Below, one piece after another: positions 8,616-17,174 of a DNA stretch of 64,000 nucleotides. The notes below the pieces were generated by a model, which was not told where the DNA came from, ran no database searches, and saw nothing but the letters and a program-made list of their open reading frames with translations. The stretch is from positions 62,001 through 126,000 of the forward strand of contig NZ_SNAQ03000011.1 of the NCBI RefSeq assembly GCF_004375085.3. Direction: 5' to 3'. Position 1 is the first letter of the stretch. Every line of letters begins with the position of its first letter. This DNA is from Lewinella sp. W8. GTDB taxonomy: Bacteria; Bacteroidota; Bacteroidia; Chitinophagales; Saprospiraceae. Made by a program: the position numbers and the translations under genes.

Positions 8616-11600
8616 ATGAAGCACATATACGCCTTATTGATTTTCGTCCTCTCGCCCCTGGTCCTGTTGGTTGCCCAACCCGCCAATGATGAATGTGGCA
8701 ACGCCATCCTTCTTCCCGAGGAGTTAAGCTTCTGCTCCGGCGGCAGCGCCTTCTCCAATATCGACGCTACGCCGTCGTTTACCCCCAATGATTACCCCAT
8801 CTGTATTGATGAGCGGGATCAGATCCGCGACGTCTGGTTCAGTTTCGTGGCCCTGCGCAACTCGGCCAACATTCAGGTCCGTGGAGCGGTCAGTGGGAAC
8901 TCCGGCGGTACGCTGCGGGCACCACAATTTGCCCTCTATCGGGGAGATTGCGCCACCCTCGACGACGTCGGGTGTCGCTCCCCCTTCCAGAACCCCCAAA
9001 CGGGACTGTTTCAAAACGGGGGCAACATCATCTACAACGAGCTCACCGTGGGGGAGACCTACTTCATTATGGTGGGTGCCCGCGAGGGAAACCAGGGAAC
9101 CTTTGAGCTGTGCATTGACCAGTTCGACGCCGTTCCCGATCCCAGCAGCGACTGCCAGACCGGCGTAGTCCTCTGCGATAAATCACCCTTTGCCGTTGAC
9201 TTTCTGCAGGGAACGGGGAGTGTGCGGGACGACCTCCTTTCTCCGAACATCAACTGTGCCAGTGAACCCACCGAATTCAACTCGGCCTGGTACCGCTGGA
9301 CCTGCGATCAACCCGGTAGCCTTTCCTTCGTGCTCACTCCCCTGGGGGCAGCGCCGAACGAAGACATTGATTTCGTGATCTACGAAATGGACGACATCGA
9401 CGGCTGTAGCAACCGTCGCGTTCTGCGACAGATGTTCTCCGGGGAAACCCAGGGCAATCCTCCCGATCTTAACCTCCCCTGCCTGGGCGAAACCGGCCTG
9501 AGTGACGCGGACCCCGACCAGCAGGAAAACTGTGGCTGCGATCCCGGAGATAACAATTTTGTCAACTCCATCGACATGGTTTCCGGCCGGAGCTACGCAC
9601 TGGTAGTAATGAATTTCTCCGGCTCTGGCGATGGTTTTTCCATCGAATTTGGTGGTACGGGAACCTTCCTCGGTCCCACGCCGGCCTTCAGTTTCAGCAG
9701 CAACGAAGTCTGCGTGGGCGACGCCCTTACCTTCACGGACAACTCCTCCTCCCTGGACGGTATCGCCAGCCAGGAGTGGGACTTCGGGCCCACCGCCATT
9801 CCCCGCACGGCCTCCGGACCCGGCCCCCACAGCGTGGTCTTCTCCCAGCCCGGCACCCCGGAAGTGGAACTGATCATCACCACCAACCGCGACTGCCGGG
9901 AAGTACTCTCCCAACAAGAGGTCAACGTCATCTGCTGCGACGGTCAATTTACCGGCAACGGCACCGCCAGTCCGGTCGTCTGTCCCAACGAAATGACGGG
10001 CACCATCGACTTTACGGGCAGCAGTTCATTCTCTCCCGGCACCCTGACCTTCAACTGGAGCAACGGCGAAACCACCGAAGACCTGACCGGCCTCGGCCGG
10101 GGAGACTATACCGTGACGGTGTCCGACGAATCCACCTGTACGGAAACCTTTTCCTTTACGGTAGACGGCCCGGAAGATTTCGTTTTCGATACCCTGATCA
10201 CCATGCCCGACTGTGCCGGCGGCACCAACGGCGCCCTGGAGTTCACCGTCCTCAGCGGCGGTGCCGGAGGATACGAATACAGCTTTGACGGCGGTGCCTT
10301 CGGGAGCAACAACGTCATTACCAATTTAGGCGTCCGTACGGTCAACGTCCGCGCCCGCGACGCCAACGGTTGCCTGGTTGATCAGGACATCTTCGTCAAT
10401 GAACTTGAACTGGGGCTGGTGGAAGGCGCCACCACCTTCGTCGAACCGGTATGTGCCGGCGATCCTAACGGTCAGTTGATCATCGAGCTGGCCAACGGCC
10501 AGCCCAGCTATACCTACGACTTCAACCTCGGCGACGGTCCCCAGGCCAGCAATACCCGCGGCGGATTACCCGCCGGCACCTACCGCGTAGACGCCCAGGA
10601 CGCCGACGGTTGCCGGGGCGTATTTGACATCACCATCCCCGACCCGCCCGTGCTCACGGTAGCCGTAGACGGCAACGGCAGCACCTGCTTCGGCACCGAC
10701 GACGGTGACCTGGTGGTGCTCACCGGCGGTGGCCGCCCCGGCTACACCTACCAGTGGGCCGACGGCAGCGTGGCCGATACCATCCGCACCGATCTCGTCC
10801 CCGGCACCTACACCATCAGCGTCACGGACCAGAACGGGTGTATCCGCAGCGACGCCATCACCCTGACGGAACCCAACGAAATCTTCCCCGTCCTGGAAGA
10901 AACCAATGACCTGCTCTGCTTCGAGGAGCCCACGGGCTCCTTCCTGCTGTCGGCTACCGGAGGAACGCCCGACTACACCTACAGCAGCGACGGCGAAAAC
11001 TTCCAGATCGATCCCCTCCTGGGGGGCTTGCTTTCGGGCAACTACACCCTCTACGTCATGGACGCCAACGGCTGTCTGGACTCCCTTAACGGCACGCTGA
11101 CGCAACCCCTGGAGTTCATCGTTGACCCCGGCCCCGACCTCCGCATTACCCTGGGTTTTGACACCTTATTGCGGGCGGTGAGCAGCTACGATCCGGTGAC
11201 CTACGTATGGAATCCGGCCGCAGCCGAAGATTGCCTTGATCCGGACTGCAGCCGCATCCGGGTGGGTCCGGTAAACACTACCTTATATACGGTCATCGGC
11301 ACCAACGCCGTTGGCTGCCTCGACTCCGCGCAAGTGGAAGTAGCCGTCGTTGCGGATCGCCCCATTTACATCCCCAACGTCTTTAGTCCGAACGGAGACG
11401 GTAGTAACGACCTCTTCACGCTCTTCGGGGGACCCGCCGTGGAAGCGGTGGAATACCTCCGCATCTACCATCGCTGGGGCGGACTCGTCTTCGAAAACGA
11501 AAACTTCCTCCCCAACGAACCCAGCCTGGGCTGGGACGGTACGGGCCCCGACGGCCGGCCGCTCAATCCGGCGGTATTCGTCTACTCCGCCTCGGTGCGG

Positions 11601-11654
11601 TTCATTAACGGGACGACGGTGGAGTATGCGGGAGACGTGACGTTGATGCGGTAA
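8616..11654 (+). CDS. Secreted surface protein with SprB-like repeats and gliding-type (type B) T9SS C-terminal domain
   Basis: The 1012-residue precursor begins with a signal peptide (LLIFVLSPLVLLVAQP). The N-terminal part has Cys-rich beta domains with two similar units (residues about 25-170 and 175-360). A PKD-like domain follows (about 365-450, TFTDNSSSLDG then WDFGP). From about 455 to 850 there are at least five SprB-like repeats of the type C-x-G-x-x-x-G, GG-x-x-x-Y-x-Y and L-x-x-G-x-Y-x-V-x-V-x-D-x-x-G-C. The last 90 residues (YIPNVFSPNGDGSNDLF to VTLMR) are the gliding-motility-associated C-terminal domain that directs type IX secretion and surface attachment. It probably serves adhesion or motility. 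It is monocistronic. Confidence 0.93.
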   Translation: MKHIYALLIFVLSPLVLLVAQPANDECGNAILLPEELSFCSGGSAFSNIDATPSFTPNDYPICIDERDQIRDVWFSFVALRNSANIQVRGAVSGNSGGTLRAPQFALYRGDCATLDDVGCRSPFQNPQTGLFQNGGNIIYNELTVGETYFIMVGAREGNQGTFELCIDQFDAVPDPSSDCQTGVVLCDKSPFAVDFLQGTGSVRDDLLSPNINCASEPTEFNSAWYRWTCDQPGSLSFVLTPLGAAPNEDIDFVIYEMDDIDGCSNRRVLRQMFSGETQGNPPDLNLPCLGETGLSDADPDQQENCGCDPGDNNFVNSIDMVSGRSYALVVMNFSGSGDGFSIEFGGTGTFLGPTPAFSFSSNEVCVGDALTFTDNSSSLDGIASQEWDFGPTAIPRTASGPGPHSVVFSQPGTPEVELIITTNRDCREVLSQQEVNVICCDGQFTGNGTASPVVCPNEMTGTIDFTGSSSFSPGTLTFNWSNGETTEDLTGLGRGDYTVTVSDESTCTETFSFTVDGPEDFVFDTLITMPDCAGGTNGALEFTVLSGGAGGYEYSFDGGAFGSNNVITNLGVRTVNVRARDANGCLVDQDIFVNELELGLVEGATTFVEPVCAGDPNGQLIIELANGQPSYTYDFNLGDGPQASNTRGGLPAGTYRVDAQDADGCRGVFDITIPDPPVLTVAVDGNGSTCFGTDDGDLVVLTGGGRPGYTYQWADGSVADTIRTDLVPGTYTISVTDQNGCIRSDAITLTEPNEIFPVLEETNDLLCFEEPTGSFLLSATGGTPDYTYSSDGENFQIDPLLGGLLSGNYTLYVMDANGCLDSLNGTLTQPLEFIVDPGPDLRITLGFDTLLRAVSSYDPVTYVWNPAAAEDCLDPDCSRIRVGPVNTTLYTVIGTNAVGCLDSAQVEVAVVADRPIYIPNVFSPNGDGSNDLFTLFGGPAVEAVEYLRIYHRWGGLVFENENFLPNEPSLGWDGTGPDGRPLNPAVFVYSASVRFINGTTVEYAGDVTLMR

Positions 11655-11667
11655 CCCCCCGGTACAC

Positions 11668-11728
11668 GACGCTGTGCGTCGTGGATGATCGGGAATTGGG
11701 AGGAAGTTTTCGTTCGACGCACAGCGTC
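11668..11728. repeat. Inverted repeat, copy 1 of a pair flanking the AbrB genes
   Basis: A perfect 14-bp inverted repeat (GACGCTGTGCGTCG at 11668-11681 with its complement at 11715-11728) follows the gliding-type gene. The right arm continues into CTCAACCA, which is also found after copy 2 near 12480. It may serve as a terminator or as a REP-type element. Confidence 0.65.
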
Positions 11729-11818
11729 TCAACCAGTTTGTCTGGTTAGTTTATCTGCCTACCCTGAGCACAGCAACTTAACCACCCCCAGAACACGTTG
11801 GTATATCAAAGATTGGTC

Positions 11819-12082
11819 ATGATCACAAAGATCGACAAGTACGGGCGCCTGCTCATTCCCAAGAAGTTACGCGAAGCTAGAGGGTTAGTAGCCGGAACTA
11901 AATTTGAGTTCCGTTGGAATGATAAAAGTGGAGAGCTTGTATTAACTCCGATGATAAGTCTTTCTAACCCAGTTTCAACGCTAGATGAATTCGGTATACC
12001 CTCTTTTGATTTTGGGATTGACGAAGTGATGCATTATGACTTCGGTGCTGCAATCAAAAAAGATCGCAACTATGGTCACTAA
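11819..12082 (+). CDS. AbrB/MazE/SpoVT-type DNA-binding protein
   Basis: The 87-residue product begins MITKIDKYGRLLIPKKLREARGL, the swapped-hairpin AbrB fold typical of antitoxins such as MazE and VapB and of transition-state regulators. The C-terminal half (LDEFGIPSFDFGIDEVMHYDFG) is acidic and could be a toxin-binding or dimer tail. The ATG at 11819 starts the domain directly; an upstream GTG/TTG extension of 7 residues is unlikely. No toxin gene follows; instead a paralogue starts inside its last codons. Local GC is lower than in neighbours, suggesting acquisition. DNA binding is inferred from the fold; targets are unknown. Confidence 0.82.
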   Translation: MITKIDKYGRLLIPKKLREARGLVAGTKFEFRWNDKSGELVLTPMISLSNPVSTLDEFGIPSFDFGIDEVMHYDFGAAIKKDRNYGH

Positions 12083-12334
12083 AATTGATAAGTATGGACG
12101 GCTATATATTCCGAAAAAATTGCGGGATAACATGAAGTACCGGCAGGTACCATTGTTGAGCTTACCTACTGTCCTGACACAATGAGACTTGTTGTACGGT
12201 CAGAAGATGAAAAATACCCTGACATTGAAGTCAATGCTTGGGGTTGGCCAATCATTAAAGCTTACCCGAAAGGGAAAGTCTCGTTTAACATCAAAGAATT
12301 TTTTAACGAAATTCATACGGAGCGAAATCACTAA
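12072..12334 (+). pseudogene. Second AbrB/SpoVT-type gene, frameshifted
   Basis: The ATG at 12072 overlaps the end of the preceding gene and encodes MVTKIDKYGRLYIPKKLRDNMK, nearly the same AbrB start as its neighbour. After Met-Lys (about 12137) the frame runs into a stop at 12183. One frame over, a continuous sequence goes on: PAGTIVELTYCPDTMRLVV and further to FNEIHTERNH with a stop at 12332-12334. Restoring one G (AAG-GTA-CCG) would rebuild an intact protein of about 87 residues. Either this is a recent pseudogene or a sequencing error. It was missed by ORF length filters. Together the two genes form a tandem duplicate pair between two inverted repeats. Confidence 0.75.
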
Positions 12335-12407
12335 AGCTTTAGTATCCCGTAACGAGTATCGGAAATAATCGTCTACATCAAAGGCATCCTATAGTCCTCC
12401 TTATCCC

Positions 12408-12479
12408 GATGCGGTGCGTCGTGTCTTACGTAGCCCCTTGCGCGATAGCCCCTGGTGAGCTCATTCGACGCGCAGCGTC
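12408..12479. repeat. Inverted repeat, copy 2 of the pair flanking the AbrB genes
   Basis: Left arm 12408-12421 and right arm 12466-12479 form a 14-bp imperfect inverted repeat closely related to copy 1. It ends in the same GCGTCTCAACCA word. It sits at the 3' side of the minus-strand rhamnosidase gene. Confidence 0.6.
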
Positions 12480-12488
12480 TCAACCATT

Positions 12489-14885
12489 TCACTCCACCTC
12501 AATCACCTGCTGCTTCCCGCCCGCCTGGTCCAGGGGTACCGACCGATCCTTCCAGAAGAAGGTTCCGGATACGCCTTCCGGAAGGCTGACCTTATATACC
12601 GTCTTGCCGTCGTCGGTTTCGCAGACCAGTCGAATCAGGCCCTCGGGGTGGGGGACGGTGGTGTCGTAGCCGAAGTCGGTTTTGGCGGGTCGAATGGAGA
12701 CGGTGCCAAAACCGGGCGTCTCCGGCCGAATGCCCGCCAGCGTAGCCGGGAGGTCATAGTTGGGACTGGCACTCCAGGCGTGGCAATCCGACCGGGTGCG
12801 GCCGGGTTTCTCCGGCCAGGTGGTGAAACCCTGGTCCAGATACGCCTGCCAGATGGCCAGTTGTTCGGGGTAGCGGTAGGCATTATCCGTATGGTAGAGC
12901 GCCTGAATGAGGTAGAAGCGGAAATATTCCGAGACCTGCGTGAGGCTTTCGTCCGTGAGGACCCGTTCCAGCATTTTTTGCGAGGACGCAGGTGCAATGT
13001 CCTCCAGGATCGCCAGAATGTTGGCGTGCTGACTGTAGGCCTTTCCCCCGGGGGTATCCATCATCAGTCCCCGCTCGGCGTTCCAGCAATGTTCTTTAAT
13101 CGCCGCCGCCAGGCGGCGGGCCCGGGCCGCATACCGGGCAGCTTCTTGCTCATGCCCGAAATAGGCGTGCAGCTCGGTAGCGGTCCGCAGGGCCCCCAGG
13201 TACTGCAAACTGACGATGCTGGAGCCGCCCTCCATATCCGGCACGCCCCCCACCCGCAGGACGTTATCCCAGGGCCATTCCGGCGCCCAGTCCACGAAGT
13301 TCCAGAATTTGGTGGGGCCCACCAGTCCGTTCGGCAGGAGCTGCCGATCGTACCAGTCCAGGACCGAACGCACTCCCCGCAACTGCTTCCCGACAAAGGC
13401 CGTGTCGGGTCGGTGCATCCAGTAATCCCCCACCATTTCCACCCACATCAGGGAGTAGGGGGGAATGACCTGGGGCACACTGGCCGGGTAGCGGCTCTGG
13501 GTCAGTCCGTCGCTGATCCGACTGTCCTCAAACACCTGAATCGCCTTGCGCATCAGTCGGTCATCGCCACTGACGTAGAGGCTGACCAGAGCCTGAATCC
13601 GGGTGTCGCCGACGTACTGGAGTTGTTCGTAGTAGGGGCAGTCCACGTAGGTTTCCTGCGCGCACATCCGGGCCGTACGCCAGCCGACCTCCCAGATTTC
13701 GTCGGTCCGAAGGGCATTTCCTTCCGCCTCAAAGCGCCCCCTGACGACGAAGGGATAGGCGAATTCCTCTACCCGCAGCTGCTCCAGGGTCACGGGCTCT
13801 TCCCGGGCGGTGATGGTCACTTCCACATAGCGGGCCGTCCGGAACCAGGGGGTGGTGTAGCGGCGGCCAGTGCCGCCATCCAGGACGAACTCATCGTAAA
13901 CCCCCAACATTTTCTTACCGGCCACCTCGTTCCGGTTGCCCTTCTCTCCGTTTTCGTCGAGCAGCGATTCGGCGTACTCCACCCGGACGGTAGCGCCCTT
14001 CCCGCCGGAGAATCCGAAGTCGAAGAAGGCATTCGTCAGATTTCTGAAATCCAGTAATACTTTCTGCTGCTGACCGGCGGGAATGACGGGCTCGGGAACG
14101 TTCAACCTCGTCGTGTCCGGTTCGGCCCGCACGATGGATGGGCGCAGGTTGGGGCGGGTCCGCGGGAACAGTGGAATCTCCCGGGGCACCAGTCCCCAGT
14201 AAAATTCCGTACCCACCCGGGCCGGACTTGCCCGGGTCAGGCCCCGGGCCGGCACCCAGGAGGCATCGTCAAAGTCGGTGGTTTCCCAGCCCCAGGGCAT
14301 TTTGCTGCCGTCTACGTGAATCTGCGGACCGGTAACGATGTAGGTACCCAGGCGCTCCCGGCTACCGGTAATGGGGGAATAGGCAAGGTTATGGTGGGTG
14401 GTCCACGCTCCGCTTCCCGTTTGGAGGGAAGCCCAGTCGGGGTCTTCGGGTTGGAGGAGAAAGGCCGTGCGGTAGGATTGCTGCGACCAGGGTCGATCAA
14501 TGCCGTAATTCCAGACCATGGCGGCAATGACGTTTTCCCCTTCCTCCAGGTAGGGCCGCAAATCGTAGGTTTCGTAGCGCCAGTGCTGCAGATCTCCCCG
14601 GGCGGGACCTTCGCCCACGCGTTGCCCGTTGACGAAAAGCTGATAACGGTTATCGGCCGAGACCAGCACCGGCAGGGTACCGGGCAGTTCTTCGAGGGTG
14701 AACGTATGTCGGAAGTGGACGACGGCGAAGTCCGTCGCCGGCGCTTCGGGGTGGCCGATCCAGCTGGCGGACCAGGGGAGGTTCACGTAGTCTTGTGCTC
14801 CGACGGAACCCAACATACCGCCAAGCAGGAGGAGGGCAAAAATTACCTTTTTCACATCAAGACAGTTAAGCATACGTAAAGTCAT
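12489..14885 (-). CDS. Alpha-L-rhamnosidase-like glycoside hydrolase (GH78 family)
   Basis: The roughly 800-residue precursor has a signal peptide (VIFALLLLGGMLGSVGAQ). An N-terminal beta domain has the RYQLFVNGQRVGEGPARGD lectin-like motif of bacterial rhamnosidases. A second beta domain follows, then a (alpha/alpha)6 catalytic barrel with YVDCPYYEQLQYVGDTR, the acidic active-site segment, and the PPYSLMWVEMVGDYW segment. The C-terminal beta domain contains AWSASPNYDLPATLAGIRP. The enzyme should release terminal alpha-L-rhamnose from plant or algal glycans in the periplasm. The ATG at 14885 is used; GTG at 14855 (MKKVIFALLLLGG) is an equally good start. No SusC/SusD pair is nearby, so it is not in a visible utilisation locus. 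Confidence 0.87.
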   Translation of the reverse strand: MTLRMLNCLDVKKVIFALLLLGGMLGSVGAQDYVNLPWSASWIGHPEAPATDFAVVHFRHTFTLEELPGTLPVLVSADNRYQLFVNGQRVGEGPARGDLQHWRYETYDLRPYLEEGENVIAAMVWNYGIDRPWSQQSYRTAFLLQPEDPDWASLQTGSGAWTTHHNLAYSPITGSRERLGTYIVTGPQIHVDGSKMPWGWETTDFDDASWVPARGLTRASPARVGTEFYWGLVPREIPLFPRTRPNLRPSIVRAEPDTTRLNVPEPVIPAGQQQKVLLDFRNLTNAFFDFGFSGGKGATVRVEYAESLLDENGEKGNRNEVAGKKMLGVYDEFVLDGGTGRRYTTPWFRTARYVEVTITAREEPVTLEQLRVEEFAYPFVVRGRFEAEGNALRTDEIWEVGWRTARMCAQETYVDCPYYEQLQYVGDTRIQALVSLYVSGDDRLMRKAIQVFEDSRISDGLTQSRYPASVPQVIPPYSLMWVEMVGDYWMHRPDTAFVGKQLRGVRSVLDWYDRQLLPNGLVGPTKFWNFVDWAPEWPWDNVLRVGGVPDMEGGSSIVSLQYLGALRTATELHAYFGHEQEAARYAARARRLAAAIKEHCWNAERGLMMDTPGGKAYSQHANILAILEDIAPASSQKMLERVLTDESLTQVSEYFRFYLIQALYHTDNAYRYPEQLAIWQAYLDQGFTTWPEKPGRTRSDCHAWSASPNYDLPATLAGIRPETPGFGTVSIRPAKTDFGYDTTVPHPEGLIRLVCETDDGKTVYKVSLPEGVSGTFFWKDRSVPLDQAGGKQQVIEVE

Positions 14886-15300
14886 TGTAAATCTGCTTTT
14901 TGTATTTTTCACTTTTCCACCCTTGTCCTGGGGATAAGCGTGGAAACCTGGCCCCTTTTCCACAGCCACGGCACCTGCGGGCACGCCACCCTCGGATTTA
15001 TCCACATTTCCACAGTTTTGGTGTATTCCTTTCCACTCCTTCTAGACAGTTTCTTCCCGATAGTCCACGGACCCGGGGAAAAAACTTTTTCCGTGGAAAG
15101 TAAAACAGGGACCTTGTGGAGAAATTGGAAAATGAGGTTCTATCGGGGCTTACCCCTGGGAAAACCCGTGGAAAACTGACATAAAAATGGGCAAAACGAG
15201 CTGGACAAGGAAAGTAAAATCTTGTTATCCTCCTTTCCACACCCCTAATAACGATAAAGGGGATTTTTAAATTAAAAGAAGTTAATAACTATTAGAGCTT
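14886..15300. other. Putative chromosomal replication origin (DnaA-box cluster plus AT-rich segment)
   Basis: No gene is visible. Words matching or near the DnaA box TTATCCACA cluster here: a perfect box at 14998-15006, TTTTCCACA at 14956-14964, ATTTCCACA at 15006-15014, CTTTCCACA at 15233-15241, TTCTCCACA on the minus strand at 15115-15123, and weaker ones at 14913, 15029 and 15168. They are followed by an AT-rich stretch at 15244-15294 that could be the unwinding element. Genes to the left run mainly leftwards and those to the right almost all rightwards. Further boxes lie in ctaA. Origin function is inferred. Confidence 0.6.
14998..15006 (+). promoter_or_regulatory. Perfect DnaA box
   Basis: TTATCCACA, the consensus DnaA-binding 9-mer, in the middle of the gene-free cluster. 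Confidence 0.65.
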
Positions 15301-15456
15301 GTTCGGATTTTGGTCGTCTGACCGAATTTGAGATTTTTTTGGTGGTTGCAAGGCGGGAAAACCGGAGTTTAGCAGCGCTAAATGAGGATTTTACCAACGA
15401 AGCTAGCGCCAAAAAAGGCCAAATGGAGGTCGATTACTAAATTCCAAACAAGCTCT
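15294..15456. repeat. 163-bp element with terminal inverted repeats (MITE-like)
   Basis: The ends are 18-bp imperfect inverted repeats: AGAGCTTGTTCGGATTTT at the left and, read inward from the right, AGAGCTTGTTTGGAATTT. The inside has no coding frame but has short palindromic parts (GGTCGTCTGACC near 15313). No clear target duplication is visible. It looks like a non-autonomous mobile element or other dispersed repeat inserted between the putative origin and ctaA. Only one copy is in the window. Confidence 0.55.
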
Positions 15457-15530
15457 TGAGGAAAGGGAAGAAGGGGAAAACTTCTTCTGGCTCCTGGAGG
15501 GATTAGCTTCCTGACGCCACGTACTACCGT

Positions 15531-16661
15531 ATGAATACTGCAACTACTCTTCCCTACGCCAACTCCCGCCGTGGAGGTCGATATCCCCGTGCGGTCCGCA
15601 TTTGGCTCATCGTTGGTCTGATCATGGTGGTGGGCCAGGTGGTCATCGGCGGGATCACCCGCCTGACCGAATCCGGGTTGTCGATCACCGAATGGGAGCC
15701 CCTGAGCGGGGCCGTGTACCCGACCAGCGCCGCCGACTGGCAGGAGGAGTTCGAAAAGTACCAGGCATCCCCCCAGTACGAAAAGATTTTTGCGGACATC
15801 AGCCTGGAGGACTTCAAGTTCATCTATTTCTGGGAATGGTTCCACCGGCAGTGGGCCCGGATCATGGGGCTGGTCTTCATCGTCGGCTTCCTGATTTTCT
15901 GGCGCAAAGGGTATCTGGACCGACCGCTGATGCAACGGCTGGGTATTGTTGTGCTCCTGGCGGCCCTGGCCGCCAGTTTCGGCTGGATCATGGTGGCCAG
16001 TGGGCTCATTGATCGGCCCTGGGTCAATGCATACAAATTGACGATACACCTTAGCCTGGGGTTAACCTTGTTTTCCTACTTGTTGTGGACAACTTTGAAG
16101 GTGATCCAACCCAATCTCCCCGGTTTTCCACAAGGAGCGGTGGATAAGTGGCGCTGGCCCATCAATATTGTCCTCATTCTTCAGCTTATCCTCGGGGGCA
16201 TCATGAGCGGCGCCAAGGCCGCTTTACCCTACCCAACCTGGCCCGATATGAACGGAGAGTTCGTTCCCGGAGTTTTGCGGGATGCCAGTATGTGGACTGT
16301 GGAAAACATGGTGTATTACGAGGCCACACTCTTCCAACCGGCCTTAATCCAGTTCTTGCACCGGATGACCGCTTACACCTTGTTAATCATTGTATTACTG
16401 TACCTCTACACGGCTTTTACCCGGATAAAGTCCCCCCTGTTGAAATCCACCAACCTGCTGTTGATAACCTTGTTGATAACCCAGGTTATACTTGGAATCG
16501 CTACGGTGGTCAGCAGCAAAGGACAGGTACCGGTGGGGCTGGGAGTAGCCCACCAGTTCGTCGCCATTGGGGTGGTGGCGATCGTGGTATATTTAAATTA
16601 TTTGCTGAAACCTGGCCGCGTTTTACGCCCTGTGGATAAAATGGTGGAAAAAACCCTTTGA
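15531..16661 (+). CDS. ctaA: Heme A synthase (COX15/CtaA family)
   Basis: The 376-residue membrane protein has about eight transmembrane helices and the conserved heme-ligand histidines in FHRQWAR, LTIHLSLG, FLHRMTAY and AHQFVA. The opening VVIGGITRLTESGLSITEWEP is diagnostic. It oxidises the C8 methyl of heme O to the formyl of heme A for cytochrome aa3-type oxidases. No ctaB or cox genes are adjacent. The coding sequence contains several DnaA-box-like words (16084-16092, 16124-16132, 16298-16306 and a perfect box on the minus strand at 16631-16639), which is unusual for an ordinary gene and may extend the origin region. Confidence 0.95.
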   Translation: MNTATTLPYANSRRGGRYPRAVRIWLIVGLIMVVGQVVIGGITRLTESGLSITEWEPLSGAVYPTSAADWQEEFEKYQASPQYEKIFADISLEDFKFIYFWEWFHRQWARIMGLVFIVGFLIFWRKGYLDRPLMQRLGIVVLLAALAASFGWIMVASGLIDRPWVNAYKLTIHLSLGLTLFSYLLWTTLKVIQPNLPGFPQGAVDKWRWPINIVLILQLILGGIMSGAKAALPYPTWPDMNGEFVPGVLRDASMWTVENMVYYEATLFQPALIQFLHRMTAYTLLIIVLLYLYTAFTRIKSPLLKSTNLLLITLLITQVILGIATVVSSKGQVPVGLGVAHQFVAIGVVAIVVYLNYLLKPGRVLRPVDKMVEKTL

Positions 16662-16721
16662 AAAAATTTGTTCACTTTTTTTTGTTGGGTCGGCTGGCTT
16701 TTTGTGTAAAAAACATGTTAA

Positions 16722-17099
16722 CTACTTGCTTACGTCGGTCCATGCTTTACGGCGTTCCTGCACGTAGAGACCGGCCATAAAGATGCCCAGAATGAAGTGG
16801 GTGAGCATGGCGCGATGGTCCGGATTGCCGAGCGCCTGAATAATGGCCATGGCAAAATGGAAAACGGCCAGGGTGCCGGAGATGGTGAGTAACAAGACCC
16901 GGTTCGCCCGGCTGAAGTAGGCAATCAGCGAAAGGGCGGCAAGGAGTAGGGCCGACAGGCCGTACATATTCATGAGCAGCTCGGCACTGGGGCCTTCCGC
17001 CTGACCGAAGCCCGGAATGAGGTCTCCGGCGTTGGGGTAAAAAAGAAAGAGCAGACCGACGATGCCCTCAACCAGGGTGTGAAGTAGAAGTATTAGCAT
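16722..17099 (-). CDS. Small membrane protein of unknown function
   Basis: The product from ATG 17099 has 125 residues and four predicted transmembrane helices (LLLHTLVEGIVGLLFLFY; LLMNMYGLSALLLAALSLIAYF; VLLLTISGTLAVFHFAMAI; AMLTHFILGIFMAGLYV). A longer frame to 17144 adds an Arg/His-rich stretch that spoils the signal-anchor-like start. It is transcribed divergently from the Nramp-like transporter. It resembles small DoxX/DUF4345-style membrane proteins in layout, but no family motif was recognised. Confidence 0.7.
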   Translation of the reverse strand: MLILLLHTLVEGIVGLLFLFYPNAGDLIPGFGQAEGPSAELLMNMYGLSALLLAALSLIAYFSRANRVLLLTISGTLAVFHFAMAIIQALGNPDHRAMLTHFILGIFMAGLYVQERRKAWTDVSK

Positions 17100-17148
17100 A
17101 TTACTGGAAGTCGCGTGGGGCCGGGAATGTTTATTCCGGAACAACCGC

Positions 17149-17156
17149 TAGCTTTA
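17149..17156 (+). promoter_or_regulatory. Candidate -7 box for the Nramp-like transporter gene
   Basis: TAGCTTTA at this position is one base from TAnnTTTG and lies 18 bases before the ATG at 17175. Single-motif evidence. Confidence 0.3.
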
Positions 17157-17174
17157 TCGCCCAACAATTTTTCT

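Noticed and set aside
15378-16049. Minus-strand ORF opposite ctaA
   Set aside because: Shadow of ctaA; no family resemblance and it runs into the inverted-repeat element.
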